A stretch of 64,000 nucleotides of DNA, from positions 30,345,884 through 30,409,883 of the forward strand of contig CM052356.1 in assembly GCA_028551475.1 (NCBI GenBank), in the 5' to 3' direction. The position numbers and the translations under genes were made by a program. A model generated the notes under the pieces. That model was not told the DNA's origin and did no database searches. It saw only the letters and a list, made by a program, of their open reading frames with translations. The first letter of the stretch is position 1; every line of letters begins with the position of its first letter. Shown in pieces: positions 51,795 through 62,477 of the stretch. Source of the DNA: Casuarina equisetifolia. Lineage: Eukaryota; Streptophyta; Magnoliopsida; Fagales; Casuarinaceae.

Positions 51795-52623
51795 GGTAAA
51801 TTCAATTCAAACCACCCTCAACTTCTCCCGATGAAAGAAGCAGAGCAGCACGAGAAGCATGCCGATCCATTAATCTCCAAAAAACTCAAAACCACAACAA
51901 GACCAGAAGCCACCATACAGAACGTAGAAAATGCATCTCTCTCGTTAAGAAGGAAGCTATTTCCGTTGCCAAAGTAGCTCTCTCCGTGACACTAACTAGC
52001 CCTCTGCTTTGTTCTCGCTCAATGATCTTCGTGTTCTTCCCCAGCCGAGTCTCGGTTGGCCGGGGGTTTCCTAGCCGTTGGCTTCGCTAACGTCAAGTGT
52101 TACTCGATTCCCTCTGGCCTTGCCATGGGGAGGAACCCATCGGTGGCCAAGCTTTTGGTGCCAGTAAGCACATCCTACTCGGCCTCTCCTTGCACAGAAC
52201 ATCGCTTCTGCTCGCCCTTACTTCCATACCTTATTCTCTTCTCTGGTTAAACATGAAGAAAATGCTTCTCTTTTGTGGCCAAGATGAAGCTGTGGCGACT
52301 GAAGCACAATCATCTGGTATATTCTCCGCCAGACCTCTTTTGTTCCTTTCTTTCAACTTTCATCTACATACCCACCAACTATCTTCTCGTTTAGCACCTT
52401 AGTTTAGGAATCAAAGGCGTTGCTCTTACCAGTGTTCGGGCTAACTTTAATCTTGTAGGCTCTTTGGTGTTGATCTGAATTTGCATCAAAGGAAAAAAGA
52501 AGGATTGATTAGACGAGTGAGTCCATAGGTTGATCTAAATCCTCCAATAACTTTAAAAAATATTCCTGGATTTCAGCTTTGATTGGCCTCCTTTGTCAGC
52601 CTCCTGGCTGTCATCATCAACAG
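51795..52623 (+). repeat. MATE-containing inverted repeat, left arm
   Basis: Aligns from end to end with the reverse complement of 52995-53815 at about 80% identity by eye. The inner ends are the perfect 16-bp inverted words CTGTCATCATCAACAG (52608-52623) and CTGTTGATGATGACAG (52995-53010). Confidence 0.9.
51832..52400 (+). pseudogene. MATE transporter N-terminal fragment, left-arm copy
   Basis: Across shifted frames the plus strand gives EQHEKHADPL, KVALSVTL, LAGGFLAVGFANV, YSIPSGLAMG, then GGQAFGASKH, LLGLSLHRTSLLLALTSIP, LLWLNMKKMLLFCGQDEAVA. These are the start, helices 1-3 and first loops of plant DTX-type multidrug and toxin extrusion carriers. The frame is broken at least twice and the remaining two thirds of the gene are missing, so this is a captured or duplicated fragment. 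Confidence 0.85.
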
Positions 52624-52994
52624 GGACAGTTGTTGCAGTAAAAACAGTTAAATATAAATAAACAAATTATCTAAATAAAACGTCTAGGACTAGAATTCTC
52701 TTAGATGATTGCCAAGATCTGATCCCCAGTGCTTGAGATGTTCTTTTCAATGAAGTTGACCATAAGAAAAATAACCAACAAGGGTTAGACACTCATTTGG
52801 AATTTCCTGCCGAAGCCTAGTCGTTTCAGAAACCACTGACAAGCACGGTACGTATTATAACACGACTTTCCTTTTTTTCCTTTTTCTTTTTCTTTTTCTT
52901 TGTTGCTAGAAGGGGGAGATCACATGTTGGAAAATTGGTCTTATTTTTTAGATAATTTGTTTATTTATGTTTAACTTTTTTAATTTATGTTTTG
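52624..52994. other. Spacer of the MATE inverted repeat
   Basis: 371 bp with no gene, homologous to 47970-48405. Confidence 0.75.
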
Positions 52995-53815
52995 CTGTTG
53001 ATGATGACAGCCAAGAGGCTGAGGAAGAAGGCCAATCAAAGCTGAAATCCATGAAGATTTTTTAAAGTTATCGGGGGATTCAGATCAACCTGTGCACTCG
53101 CTCGCCTGACAATCGTTCTTTTCTTATTTGATGGAAATTCAGATCAACACTAAAGAGCCTACAATATTGAAGTTAGTCCAAACACTGGAAAGCGCAACAC
53201 CTTTGGTTCCTGAATTAAGGTGTGAAACGAGATGGTAGTTGATGGGTATGTGGGAGGAAAGTTGAAAGAAAGTCACAAAAGGATAGAGGCACGGTTATGG
53301 GTTGCATTCTAAGATAGATGATTGTGCTTCTGTCGCCATAGCAGAGAAGAAAATAGTGATTGAAGTAAGGGTGAGCAGAAGCAATGTTCTGTGCAAGGAG
53401 AGGCCGAGTAGGGTGTGCTTGTTGGCACCAAAAGCTTGGCCACAAATGGGTTCCATCCCCATTGCAAGGCCAGGGAGAATCGAGTAACTCGTGATGTTGG
53501 CGAAGCCAACGGATAGGGAAGCCCCGGCTAACGCGGGATCACCGAGTCAACCGAGGAAGACACGGAGATCAATGAGCCAGAACAAAGCAGAAGGCCAGTT
53601 AGTGTCATGGGGAGAGCGGGGAGAGCTACTTTTGCAATGAAAACGGCTTCTGGGAGAACGCGAGAAAGATGCATTTTCTGCATTCTGTGTGGTAGCTTCT
53701 GCTCTTGTTGCGGTGTTGAGCTTTTGGAGAATAATGGATTGGTATGCATCTCGTGCTGTTCTTCTTCTTTGATTGGGAGAAGGTAAGGGTGGCTTGAATT
53801 GGATTTGAACCTTTA
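52995..53815 (-). repeat. MATE-containing inverted repeat, right arm
   Basis: Partner of 51795-52623 in the opposite orientation. Confidence 0.9.
53215..53780 (-). pseudogene. MATE transporter N-terminal fragment, right-arm copy
   Basis: The minus strand gives EAVFIAKVALPALPMTLTGLL and then, in shifted frames, TSYSILPGLAMGMEP, CGQAFGANKHTLLGLSLHR. It is better preserved in helix 1 than the left-arm copy, but it lacks the LLFCGQ segment that the left copy keeps. It is broken and truncated after about 170 residues. Confidence 0.85.
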
Positions 53816-54149
53816 TAGGGACAAGACAGCTTGAAGTTACTCTGAACTTAACATTTTCCACATGTTACTGTTTGGAAGAGTTATGTCTTGTTCATTCCGG
53901 CTAGCTAGGGACAGAGAATTGGTGCATATCCACTGCAGAACAAAGATTTGGGGCGTGAGCTGTGTAGGTCCTTTTGTACTTAAAAATAGTAACCCCAAAA
54001 AGGGGTTCTACTTCGTTGATTCAAGTACTTGAGTTCTTGTGTGTGACAGTTTGATTTTCTTGGTGCAATCCCTTGTAATATTTATTGTATACTCATTTTC
54101 TACCCTTTGATGTCACGGGTACATCATATTGACAATCGTAAGAAGTCAT
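53816..54149. other. Gene-free stretch
   Basis: No gene or repeat recognised. Confidence 0.45.
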
Positions 54150-54367
54150 CCAATGATATACATTTCTTCGATTGAACATGTGATTATAGGTAGCTAATCC
54201 TGCCTACAATCCAACAAACTTTCCAAAAAAAACTTGTGTGCACGTGATATAATGTTCATATGTGCAGCTTTTTTATTCTTTCTTTTTTCCTTCTTTCGAC
54301 TGTAGACCATAGCATTTTGCTTATAGTAAAGGACAACTTAACCAACGTTCAAGGACCCAACTACTCA
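54150..54367. repeat. Block shared with 44470-44700
   Basis: Shares GATATACAT, CAATCCAACAAACTTTCC, GTGCACGTGATATAATGTTC and AAAGGACAACTTAACC. Confidence 0.85.
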
Positions 54368-54369
54368 AT

Positions 54370-55635
54370 TGCCATGGATGCTTTTGAATTTTTTCTCACG
54401 TATTTTGGTTGTTAGGATAATCGGCATCATCTTTGTAGTTTATCATCACTAATTATTGGAAAGGCTAGCCCATGATCCATACTCTTGCATCCATTGCATC
54501 ATTGCTGTCCGAGTCAACGAAATGTGGAGCCCAATAATGTATGGATACATTGAATGGAGGATGAAAGTTTCAAAGTTGCAAGATAAGTAAACTTTTTTCA
54601 AATGAAAGTTTCAAAGTTACAAGATAAGTAAACTTCTAAAGTTTTCTTTGTAAGTAACCGTGCATCCAAAATTTCAGCAAACGAAATACTAAATGTTGGA
54701 GATCATGAATCCATATTAGAGATGAGTAATCCTAGAGTAAAGTTAAAATTAAAAAATAACCTTTCAACTCATTGATTAACTTTTAGGTTAGGCTTGAACC
54801 TTATAATATGATATAAGAATTTATATTACAACCTACTCCAAAACCGTTAATTTTTAGTAGGGAGACATCTTTGTATGCAAGGAGTGTTAGAGACCATGGG
54901 TCCTACATTAGAGAGGAAAACGATTTAGAAATGAAGTTTAAATTAAAAAATTATTATTTAATTTATAAACTGCCTTTTGAGTTTAACTAGAAAACTATTA
55001 TTTTTTAGCATCATTAGTATGAGGCCAACTTCAATGTACAATGAGATATTGGCAATAATGAGATTCACTAGAAAAAAGCAACCTTGAAATAAAGTATAAA
55101 TTAAAAAAAAAGTTAACTCATTAGTTAACTTTTAAATTGAATCTTAAGTCCACTAACACTGTTAAACTCCCACACCATCCACGTATCTACGATGGGAAAA
55201 CATTCCTTAACCATGTATTCTGCAGTAACGTGTAAAAGGAAGAAGAATATACAAATATTTGTAGACTTTTGGGTTGAGGAATCAAGTTCAGAATTTCTTG
55301 CTTTAACAGTCACGGAAGTCAAAGTGGTATAATCATTGATCAAACTTCTTGTGTATCTAGAGGGGTTCATGAGAAAGTCTCAGGGCACTGACATCTTGAC
55401 ATGGGCTAGGATTTGAAGGGATGGGTAGTTTGAGACTCACCTAGCAGCTTGGCTAGCAACGGACCATACGCTCCAGCTTTCACCCCTTGTCAAACTGGAG
55501 ACCTCATCCATTTTCCTGTGCTACGTCTGGAATTAACAAAACGTGATTACAGCTGTTGCAATTGAAAAATTGCAGTAGACCTGTACGGGCATGATGCATG
55601 ACTGGGAATACCAACTTTCTAATAATTATAACTTA
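54370..55635. repeat. Segmental duplication, copy 2
   Basis: Matches 49886-51190 in direct orientation, about 4.5 kb away. A 45-bp segment around GAAAGTTTCAAAGTT is itself duplicated near 54570-54640 in this copy only. Confidence 0.9.
55190..55560 (-). pseudogene. SCPL 3'-end fragment, copy 2
   Basis: The same exons 12-14 remnants as at 50.7-51.1 kb. Exon 13 (YTRSLINDYTTLTSVTVK, GC donor kept) and exon 14 ([17 protein letters not shown]) read through the intron in one chance open frame. No catalytic Ser region is present. Confidence 0.85.
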
Positions 55636-56762
55636 TTGCTAATAAATTAATGCTAAACGTGTGGGTCCCCCGGAAGAAAAGAAGGGAAGAAATGTGTAGA
55701 TTTTCTATACACTGAAGCAAACTTTGACTAAATGTTTTTTGATCTTTTGTACATAAAATAGATTAGTTTACCCATAGTCAATTCTTAGATAAACATAAGT
55801 TTTTAAATATAGTATTATAGCATTAGTTATGTGATGGTTCATAGTCAATTCTTAGATAAACATAAGTTTTTAAATATAGTATTAGAGCATTAGTTATGTG
55901 GTGGTTCTTTTATGTTTTTTTTTTTTTTTCAATTCCCTTCTTTCAAGTGAATCTTGCTTATGGGCGTGATAAAGTGCAAGGAAAACATTCTCGAATAGCA
56001 TGCAGCCATAATGGTGCCGTCTAAAGAGGAAGAAAGCTCACGTGATTTGCCTTGGTGCCAGGAGAAATGGAGGCAGAGGAAGGACTTTATCATTACATAA
56101 GGGGAAGTAGGCTTATTGCAGGGCTAAACATTAAGTGTTGCTTGCAGGAAACATAGCTGATGAATAAGCAGTAACAGCACTATAGCTGGTGGAAATTGAT
56201 GCAGAAAAATGTACATAAAGAAGAGCTGAAACTGTAGATAACATATGAGAGTTTTTTTTTTCTTTTAGCTTTGTTTGTTGATCTATTACACTATTTTCGT
56301 TGATTAATGAAAGATCACACAGGATGCTACTCGTGAAACCCAGAAACTGTTTCAACAATACGCAACTATAGCCACCTTGGGGAATTTAAGGAAAAAAATT
56401 CATGTGTAAATATCAATTTGATTCCCCAATAAATAAAAGAGTTTGTGACCTCTTGCTTAAACAACATTATAGGAGCTACAGACTACAATGTAAATGTTTG
56501 CAAATAATTTTCTAAATGCCAGGAAATATTCCTTATGACGAACAATTTATTATATTCAAACAAGGCGTTTTTTTTCTTTCCCCCACATATGAGAGGTTCA
56601 TATTTTAAAGGCTATCTTAGATCCTTTATATCTTAATTACATTAGTCCACTCTAGCATGACAAGAAAACAAAAGAAAGATCAGAACATTATTTTAAACAC
56701 ATAAAAACATAGCCACAAATAAATATTGGGGTTAGAAAAATTGCTTTCTAGGCCACAACAAA
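55636..56762. other. Intergenic with 55-bp duplication, no gene
   Basis: A segment with CATAGTCAATTCTTAGATAAACATAAG and a following AT-rich part occurs twice in tandem (about 55775-55840 and 55841-55900). The rest is AT-rich. Confidence 0.6.
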
Positions 56763-57211
56763 TTACTCTCTTTGCCGGCATCGATTCATGATGTGACTAA
56801 AGACATTGCTTGCTCTCACCCATAAGGCATCTGCACAAACTAGCTGATTGGGCTCATCATCATTCTCGTTCTCCTCTAATGATCTCCCCTTAGTTTCGGG
56901 CGTGAAAAGAAATGACACTACTGCTCCCATGGCACAAACCCCGGCCAGTGCTAACAACGCCGGTTGAAATGCATGGGGAAAACAATAGCAGCCTCTGCTT
57001 GAACAATAGCATGCTTTGCCTGGTGTCAGTCCAATTTTTTTGTCATAACAATAGTCATTGTGCTTACGCAAAGCCCACAAAAATCCGATTGAACCAATAC
57101 TTGCCCCTAGCTTTCCTCCAGCACCAGAAATGTCATGACTTGTTGATCTAAATCTTTCAGGGAAAAGCTCAGCTGGTACTATGAACGTGGTAGTGTTTGG
57201 TCCAAAATTTG
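56763..57211 (-). pseudogene. PHT1 C-terminal fragment
   Basis: An open frame from NFGPNTTTFIVPAELFPERFRST to FTPETKGRSLEENENDD and a C-terminal tail, closely similar to the end of the PHT1 copy at 45.6 kb. Homology stops abruptly at about 57211, in the codons before NFGPN. The N-terminal half of a PHT1 gene lies 5.3 kb away at 62478-63110, in the same orientation and correct order. Confidence 0.9.
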
Positions 57212-57832
57212 ACACATTCCATGGTTTGACTGGTAAGTTGCTTGGAGTCCTACAATATTTCTCTATCATATAGAGCTAAATGTCATCATATGGTACAATT
57301 CAACTCCTAGGAATATTGCAACTTATTCTATGTCACACCTAACAGATTATGGATGTGTCTACATACTAAAGAGAACATTAAGAAACAAAACACTTCTGTT
57401 ATAGAGCCAATTTCAAACTAAAATTCTTTGCAAGATAGAAATTAAAACTCAAAATACTCTCTTCAATTGACAAGTCCCTGACTCAGTTCAAAAGACGTGT
57501 TATTTGAAACTTATAGGCTCTAAACTTGACACCTAGGTATATGCGTTTGGGTGCGCAGCCACCAAACAAATAAAAAAAGGGGTCTTCAAACAGTCAATTC
57601 TCAAACGCAGAGGTCACGAGAAGAAAAGTAGGTGGAAAGGAGTCTCCCTTAACCAAGGTGTTGGTTGGAGGGTTTTAAGCGCCTGTCGACCTGTTTCCGT
57701 CCTTTACCACACTAATGAAGACTACCACGTGGATGTCTCTTTTGACTTTTACATGATAAGAAATTGACAGGGTCCCTATTGATCTAGCATTTCTAGACCT
57801 CAAGGTGGCATTTCTAGGATTTTTTTTCTTGC
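57212..57832. other. Left part of inserted block, gene-free
   Basis: No similarity to PHT1 or to other parts of the window. Leads into the promoter of the CHRK1-like gene. Confidence 0.5.
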
Positions 57833-57840
57833 TTATATAC
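57833..57840 (+). promoter_or_regulatory. TATA-like box of CHRK1-like gene
   Basis: TTATATAC, about 265 bp upstream of the start codon. It implies a leader of about 230 bp that contains a short upstream ATG frame in a duplicated segment. Confidence 0.4.
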
Positions 57841-57904
57841 AAAATCTAGTCAGTGTCCATAAACTTCCAAGATTTGCTCTCAGCACCTCAAAGGAGAAAT
57901 TGCA

Positions 57905-58123
57905 GAGTCTTCGCATAAAGTGGATATTATCAAATTCAGGCAGGACGTACTGAGTTGGTGGCGATCTTTCCATGGTGTCCAGGAGTATCTTCCAAGATGC
58001 TGTTCTCAGGTGTTTATAGCAGAAACCGTGGAGCCTCTGCATAAACTAGGTATTATGAAACTCTGGTGCGATATAGTGAGTTACTAGCGCGTCCTTTCTA
58101 TGGCATCCAAGATCATATTCCTC
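57905..58123 (+). repeat. Duplicated leader/start region of CHRK1-like gene
   Basis: Two diverged copies, about 57905-57995 and 58028-58123, share CTTCGCATAAA/CTCTGCATAAA, ATATTAT(C/G)AAA, then a CGTACTGAGTT/GATATAGTGAGTT word, then CTTTC(C/T)ATGG and a CCA(G/A)GA(G/T) ending. The second includes the true ATG at 58100; the first contains an ATG at the same relative place that opens a frame of only about 15 codons. Confidence 0.7.
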
Positions 58124-61100
58124 TTCTTGCCAATTCTTTCTTTGCGTTTTTACTGTTCTGATGCTCAAAGTTGGGTTAAAGCCGGTTACTGGTACGCTGG
58201 AGGAGAATCCCCCATTCCTGACATAAATTCTGCCTTGTTTACACACCTTTTATGCGGTTTTGCCGACGTCAACTCCTCCACCTACCAGCTTTCCATCCCC
58301 TCAGCTTTCGAACATTACTTCTCCACCTTCACCAATACTGTCAAACGCAGGAACCCCTCCATTGTCACACTTCTATCTATATGGAATGGACAAGCTACAA
58401 CGGCTCAAGCCATCTTAGGTGAGAAAGCTAATACGTCAGTGTTGTCTTCAATGCTCAACCAATCTTCTTTCAGAAAGTCCTTCATTCAATCCTCTATAAA
58501 ATCAGCAAGGAAATATGGGTTTCAAGGCATAGACCTGTTCTGGCTTTGGCCTAGCGCGGCCTCGGACATGACCAATTTGGGGATTCTGTTGGATGAATGG
58601 CGAGCTGAAGTGAATTCTGAGTCAAGAAACTCGAGCCAGGCGCCATTGATGCTGACGATGGCCCTTCGGTACTTGCCGACTTTTGAATTTGGGAGTTACC
58701 CGATTGACTTCATTCATAGAAATACGGACTGGGCTCATGTTGTGGCATATGATTATCATCTACCTTCAAAGGAGAATTTTACACATGCTCATGCTGCTTT
58801 ATATGATCCTTCAAGCAACGTTAATACTGATTATGGTATAAGAGAGTGGTTGGCCAAAGGATTTCCAGCAAATAAGCTACTTTTGGGTTTGCCTTACCAT
58901 GGCTATGCTTGGACTCTCGTGCACCCAAAACAAAACGCCATAGGTGCACCATCGTCAGGCACGGCCGAGACAAAAGATGGAAGCATGAGTTACTCGTACA
59001 TCAAGGGGTACATACGAAGTTATGGTGCTACAACAATCTTCAATTCTACTTATGTTGTGAATTACTGCATTATTGGATCGACTTGGATTAATTTCGATGA
59101 TGTGGAAGCTATCAAAACTAAGATTGCTTATTTGAGGGAGAAGAAGCTACTTGGTTACAATGTCTTTGTGGTCACCAATGACAACAATTGGGAGCTTTCT
59201 CGAGCAGGTACATCTAAACTTCATATGCCCGTACTTTGTCCTCCAAATGAGTCAAAGAATTGACACTACAAATCATCCTACAGCTTCATTATTTGAATAT
59301 CTTTATCTATTAATGGAATGGAAATGCCTTGCAAACAATAGTAGCAGAATGTTAATTATGGTACTTGATTGTTCAATTTAAGCAAAATAGAATCATGGTT
59401 TGTACCCTCGTGCATGCAATTGCCAGATAATTACCCTCAAGCTCTCCTATCTCGTACTCAGGAGGGCTTGCTTCGTGGCAGAGCATTTAGCAATGCCAGC
59501 AGCCTGTTGAGGCCTAGCTGTTTCGGGACAGGATAAGGCAGGGCCTGCTGGATTTGCTTCTCTTACATTTCATTGAGCTCCCGTCTATTTCTTGTATTAC
59601 GAGGGTCTAACTCCCAGCAGACCATTTCACAGATTACGGAAATTTTTTTGTTAAGGCTTGTGACAATTTAATTGGCCTGCCTCTCAGAGTTTCCCGGAAA
59701 ATCTTCAGTGTTTTGGCCTTAAGATTTAAAGAATCGGACCTTGTCAGACAGAATTAGTGAAAATTGAATAATAGGAATTAAATGACTCTGCCTTAGAAGA
59801 GAGCTCTTTACATGGCAAAACGCTTAGCAGTCTTCACACATGTTGGCCCCCTTGGGACTATAATGTTTTGGTTTTCAGGTTTTCAAAACAAAGAGAATTT
59901 GCATCAACTTGCTTGCTACTTGAAGAAATTCAGAAACTTCAGATGCTAATTTTTTAATTTTGTTGCCACTCTTCATTGACAGCACAAGAGAAAGAAGGTA
60001 GTCAGGAAAACAAACGAAGACTATTGTTAATAGTTCTTCTTCCGGTAGCTTTTATCATTATCCTTCTAGTTGTCACCATATGTTACATGAAAGGCAGAGT
60101 ACTGAAGTCAAAAGGTAATGAAACAATTGTAAGATAGAGAAATTTCCTTTTGTCAGTCTGACATTTGAGGGATTACAAATATCTTTTGCTATTTATTTAT
60201 TATCCTTTCCATTCTTGGTAGCAATCACGATTCTTTTAGGCAAAAGAGACTCTGGATCACTAACAGATCGATCAGCTTCTAAAGATCTTGACAGCAATGT
60301 TCCCAATCTGCAAGCATTCAGATTTTCCAGTATCGAAGCTGCTACAAAGTACTTCTCAAGTGAAAACAAACTGGGAGAGGGTGGCTTTGGCCCTGTTTAT
60401 AAGGTATTGTTTGGCTCCTGTGCTTTATTTTTTAATATGAAGGAGCTAGGAATCTCATCAAAATTCGAAGACAGAAGCTCTGATTCTAAGGTTTATCTGA
60501 ACTGATACTAGCCTATGTAAAGACCAGAAGGATCAGGGAGTTAAGGGATTGGAGAACTTTCAATTTGCTAGAGCACGCTTTCAAGCTACAAAGAGATTCA
60601 AGCTTGTGAATTTTTGTATCTAGACTGATTGGCAACTCATTTTAATCAGTCTAAACCAAGACATCTGGCACTAAAGCAGAATAATGTTTTGCGTGTGTGA
60701 ATTTGTATTCCATGTCGACTTTCATTTTGGCCATATTTAGTGTTGCTTTTGAAGAATGTGAATTTTTCAGCTGCTGCTTTGGCTCAGCAGACAATGCTAA
60801 CCGTGGATTTCCCCGTTGCCAGGGTAGATTACCAGGAGGGCAGGAAATAGCAGTGAAGAGACTTTCAAAAACTTCCACACAAGGACATCAAGAGTTCACA
60901 AATGAGGTTACTCTCACCGCAAGACTTCAACATATCAACCTAGTTAGAGTTTTGGGTTATTGCATAGAGAAAGAAGAGAAGATGCTGATCTATGAGTATA
61001 TGCCAAACAAAAGCCTGGATTTCTATCTTTTTGGTAAGGAATAGTTTTGTGCTTGTAACTGTAGTCAATTATTTGAGTTTGTATAGTTATTTACCATTGT

Positions 61101-62013
61101 GTCTGATGACTAACTGTTCATATTTCTAATTTTGTGCAGATCTAGTAAGAAGGCATAACTTGGATTGGAAAAAGCGTGTGCATATTATTGAAGGGGTTAC
61201 TCAAGGACTTTTATATCTCCAAGAATATTCAAATTTTACCATAATTCATCGTGATCTCAAAGCTAGTAACATCTTACTAGATCAAGAGATGAATCCAAAG
61301 ATATCAGACTTTGGAATGGCTAAACTTTTTGGAAAAGAAGAACAAGAAGCAAATACAGGGACGATTGTTGGTACATAGTAAGTTTTCAACTTTTTTATGA
61401 TTCTCACATGCATTTCCCAAGTTAAATTCTCAGTGCCTCTTCTATTGTTGTATTCAGTGGCTATGTTCCTCCAGAGTATGTTAGAAAAGGTGTATACTCC
61501 ATGAAGTCTGATGTCTACAGCTTTGGAGTTTTACTTCTGCAAATCATAAGTGGCAAGGCAAGTTCACGTTACTATGGTCCAGATGAAACTTTAAGCATCT
61601 TAGAATACGTAAGTAAATTCATCAAAGCTTCCTATGATTTTCACTTGCTGCAATTCAAATTTTACCTTTGAAATATAAAGGTGGGCTGCATTGAATTGTT
61701 GTAGGCATATGAATTGTGGAAAGAAGGTGAGGGCATGGAGTTCATGGATCCAATCCTGGATGATTCCTCTTCATCTTGCAAGCTTATGAGATGCTTGCAA
61801 GTAGCTCTGTTGTGTGTGCAAGAAAATCCAGTGGATAGACCAACGATGTTGGAAGTTTATTCAATGCTCAAAACTGATAGTGCACCAATTCCGACCCCTC
61901 AAAAGCCAGCTTTTTCAGCCAAAAGTGACAAAAATATGGGGAGCACATCAAGATCACAGCAAGGAATCTGTTCAGTTACTGACATCACAGATTCTGAAAT
62001 TATCCCCCGGTGA
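58100..62013 (+). CDS. Receptor-like kinase with GH18 chitinase-like ectodomain (CHRK1 type)
   Basis: Seven exons, 58100-59207, 59983-60114, 60222-60403, 60823-61033, 61140-61377, 61458-61608 and 61705-62013, all GT-AG with consistent phases, encode 776 residues without a stop. Signal peptide (about 1-22); GH18 class V chitinase-like domain (about 24-365); membrane helix in exon 2 (about 382-402); kinase (about 457-730) with GEGGFG, K486, H581-R582-D583, D601-F602-G603 and PPEY, an RD-type serine/threonine kinase of the DUF26/S-domain-like group. In the ectodomain the GH18 DxxDxDxE motif reads Q142-G-I-D145-L-F147-W-L149: the catalytic glutamate and two aspartates are replaced, so no chitinase activity is expected. 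Tobacco CHRK1, with the same architecture, is likewise reported to lack activity. It may sense chitin-like ligands at the plasma membrane, which is inference. Confidence 0.95.
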
Positions 62014-62477
62014 GCAGGCTGGCCTTTGAGGGACATGGTTTACTGAGGACGCTTCCTTTTGTCTGTTTCATCCTGTGCTCTACTTGGCATCTGCTTATAA
62101 GCTCAACAAAATCAATTGCTTTTCTTTCTCCTGCAATATTTTCCGTTGAAGGCAAACTAGGTTCGAAGATTGGAAAATTGGATTTGAATGAGAACTTCAA
62201 TAATCAAGCAGTTAGGCTCAGCCCATTGGTGTTTAATTAATAGACAGCATATCAGATGAAAAAGTCGCACTAACACTATATGTATATTATTTATATATAT
62301 ACATAATAAAAAATAAAAAGAGCTATTTTCAGGTAAGGATAAATTGGTTTGTTAGTTGCATTGGACGGTTGAAGTCCTATGCAAAGAATATAGAATTGAT
62401 TGTCAGTTTAGGAAAAAAGAACTCGTTCTCTTTTTGTAGATAAATAGAACAAGTGAACCAAAAAAAAAAAAAAACAT
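62014..62477. other. 3' flank of CHRK1-like gene, ending in poly-A at PHT1 junction
   Basis: No gene. A TA-rich tract lies near 62280-62320. A run of about 15 A at 62460-62474 directly abuts the PHT1-homologous sequence. Confidence 0.6.

Noticed and set aside
57833-58246. Minus-strand frames over the CHRK1-like promoter and exon 1
   Set aside because: No homology; they overlap a well-supported plus-strand start.
62460-62474. Poly-A tract as proof of a retroposed gene
   Set aside because: The adjoining kinase gene retains six introns, so it cannot be a processed retrocopy; the tract is kept only as a junction mark.
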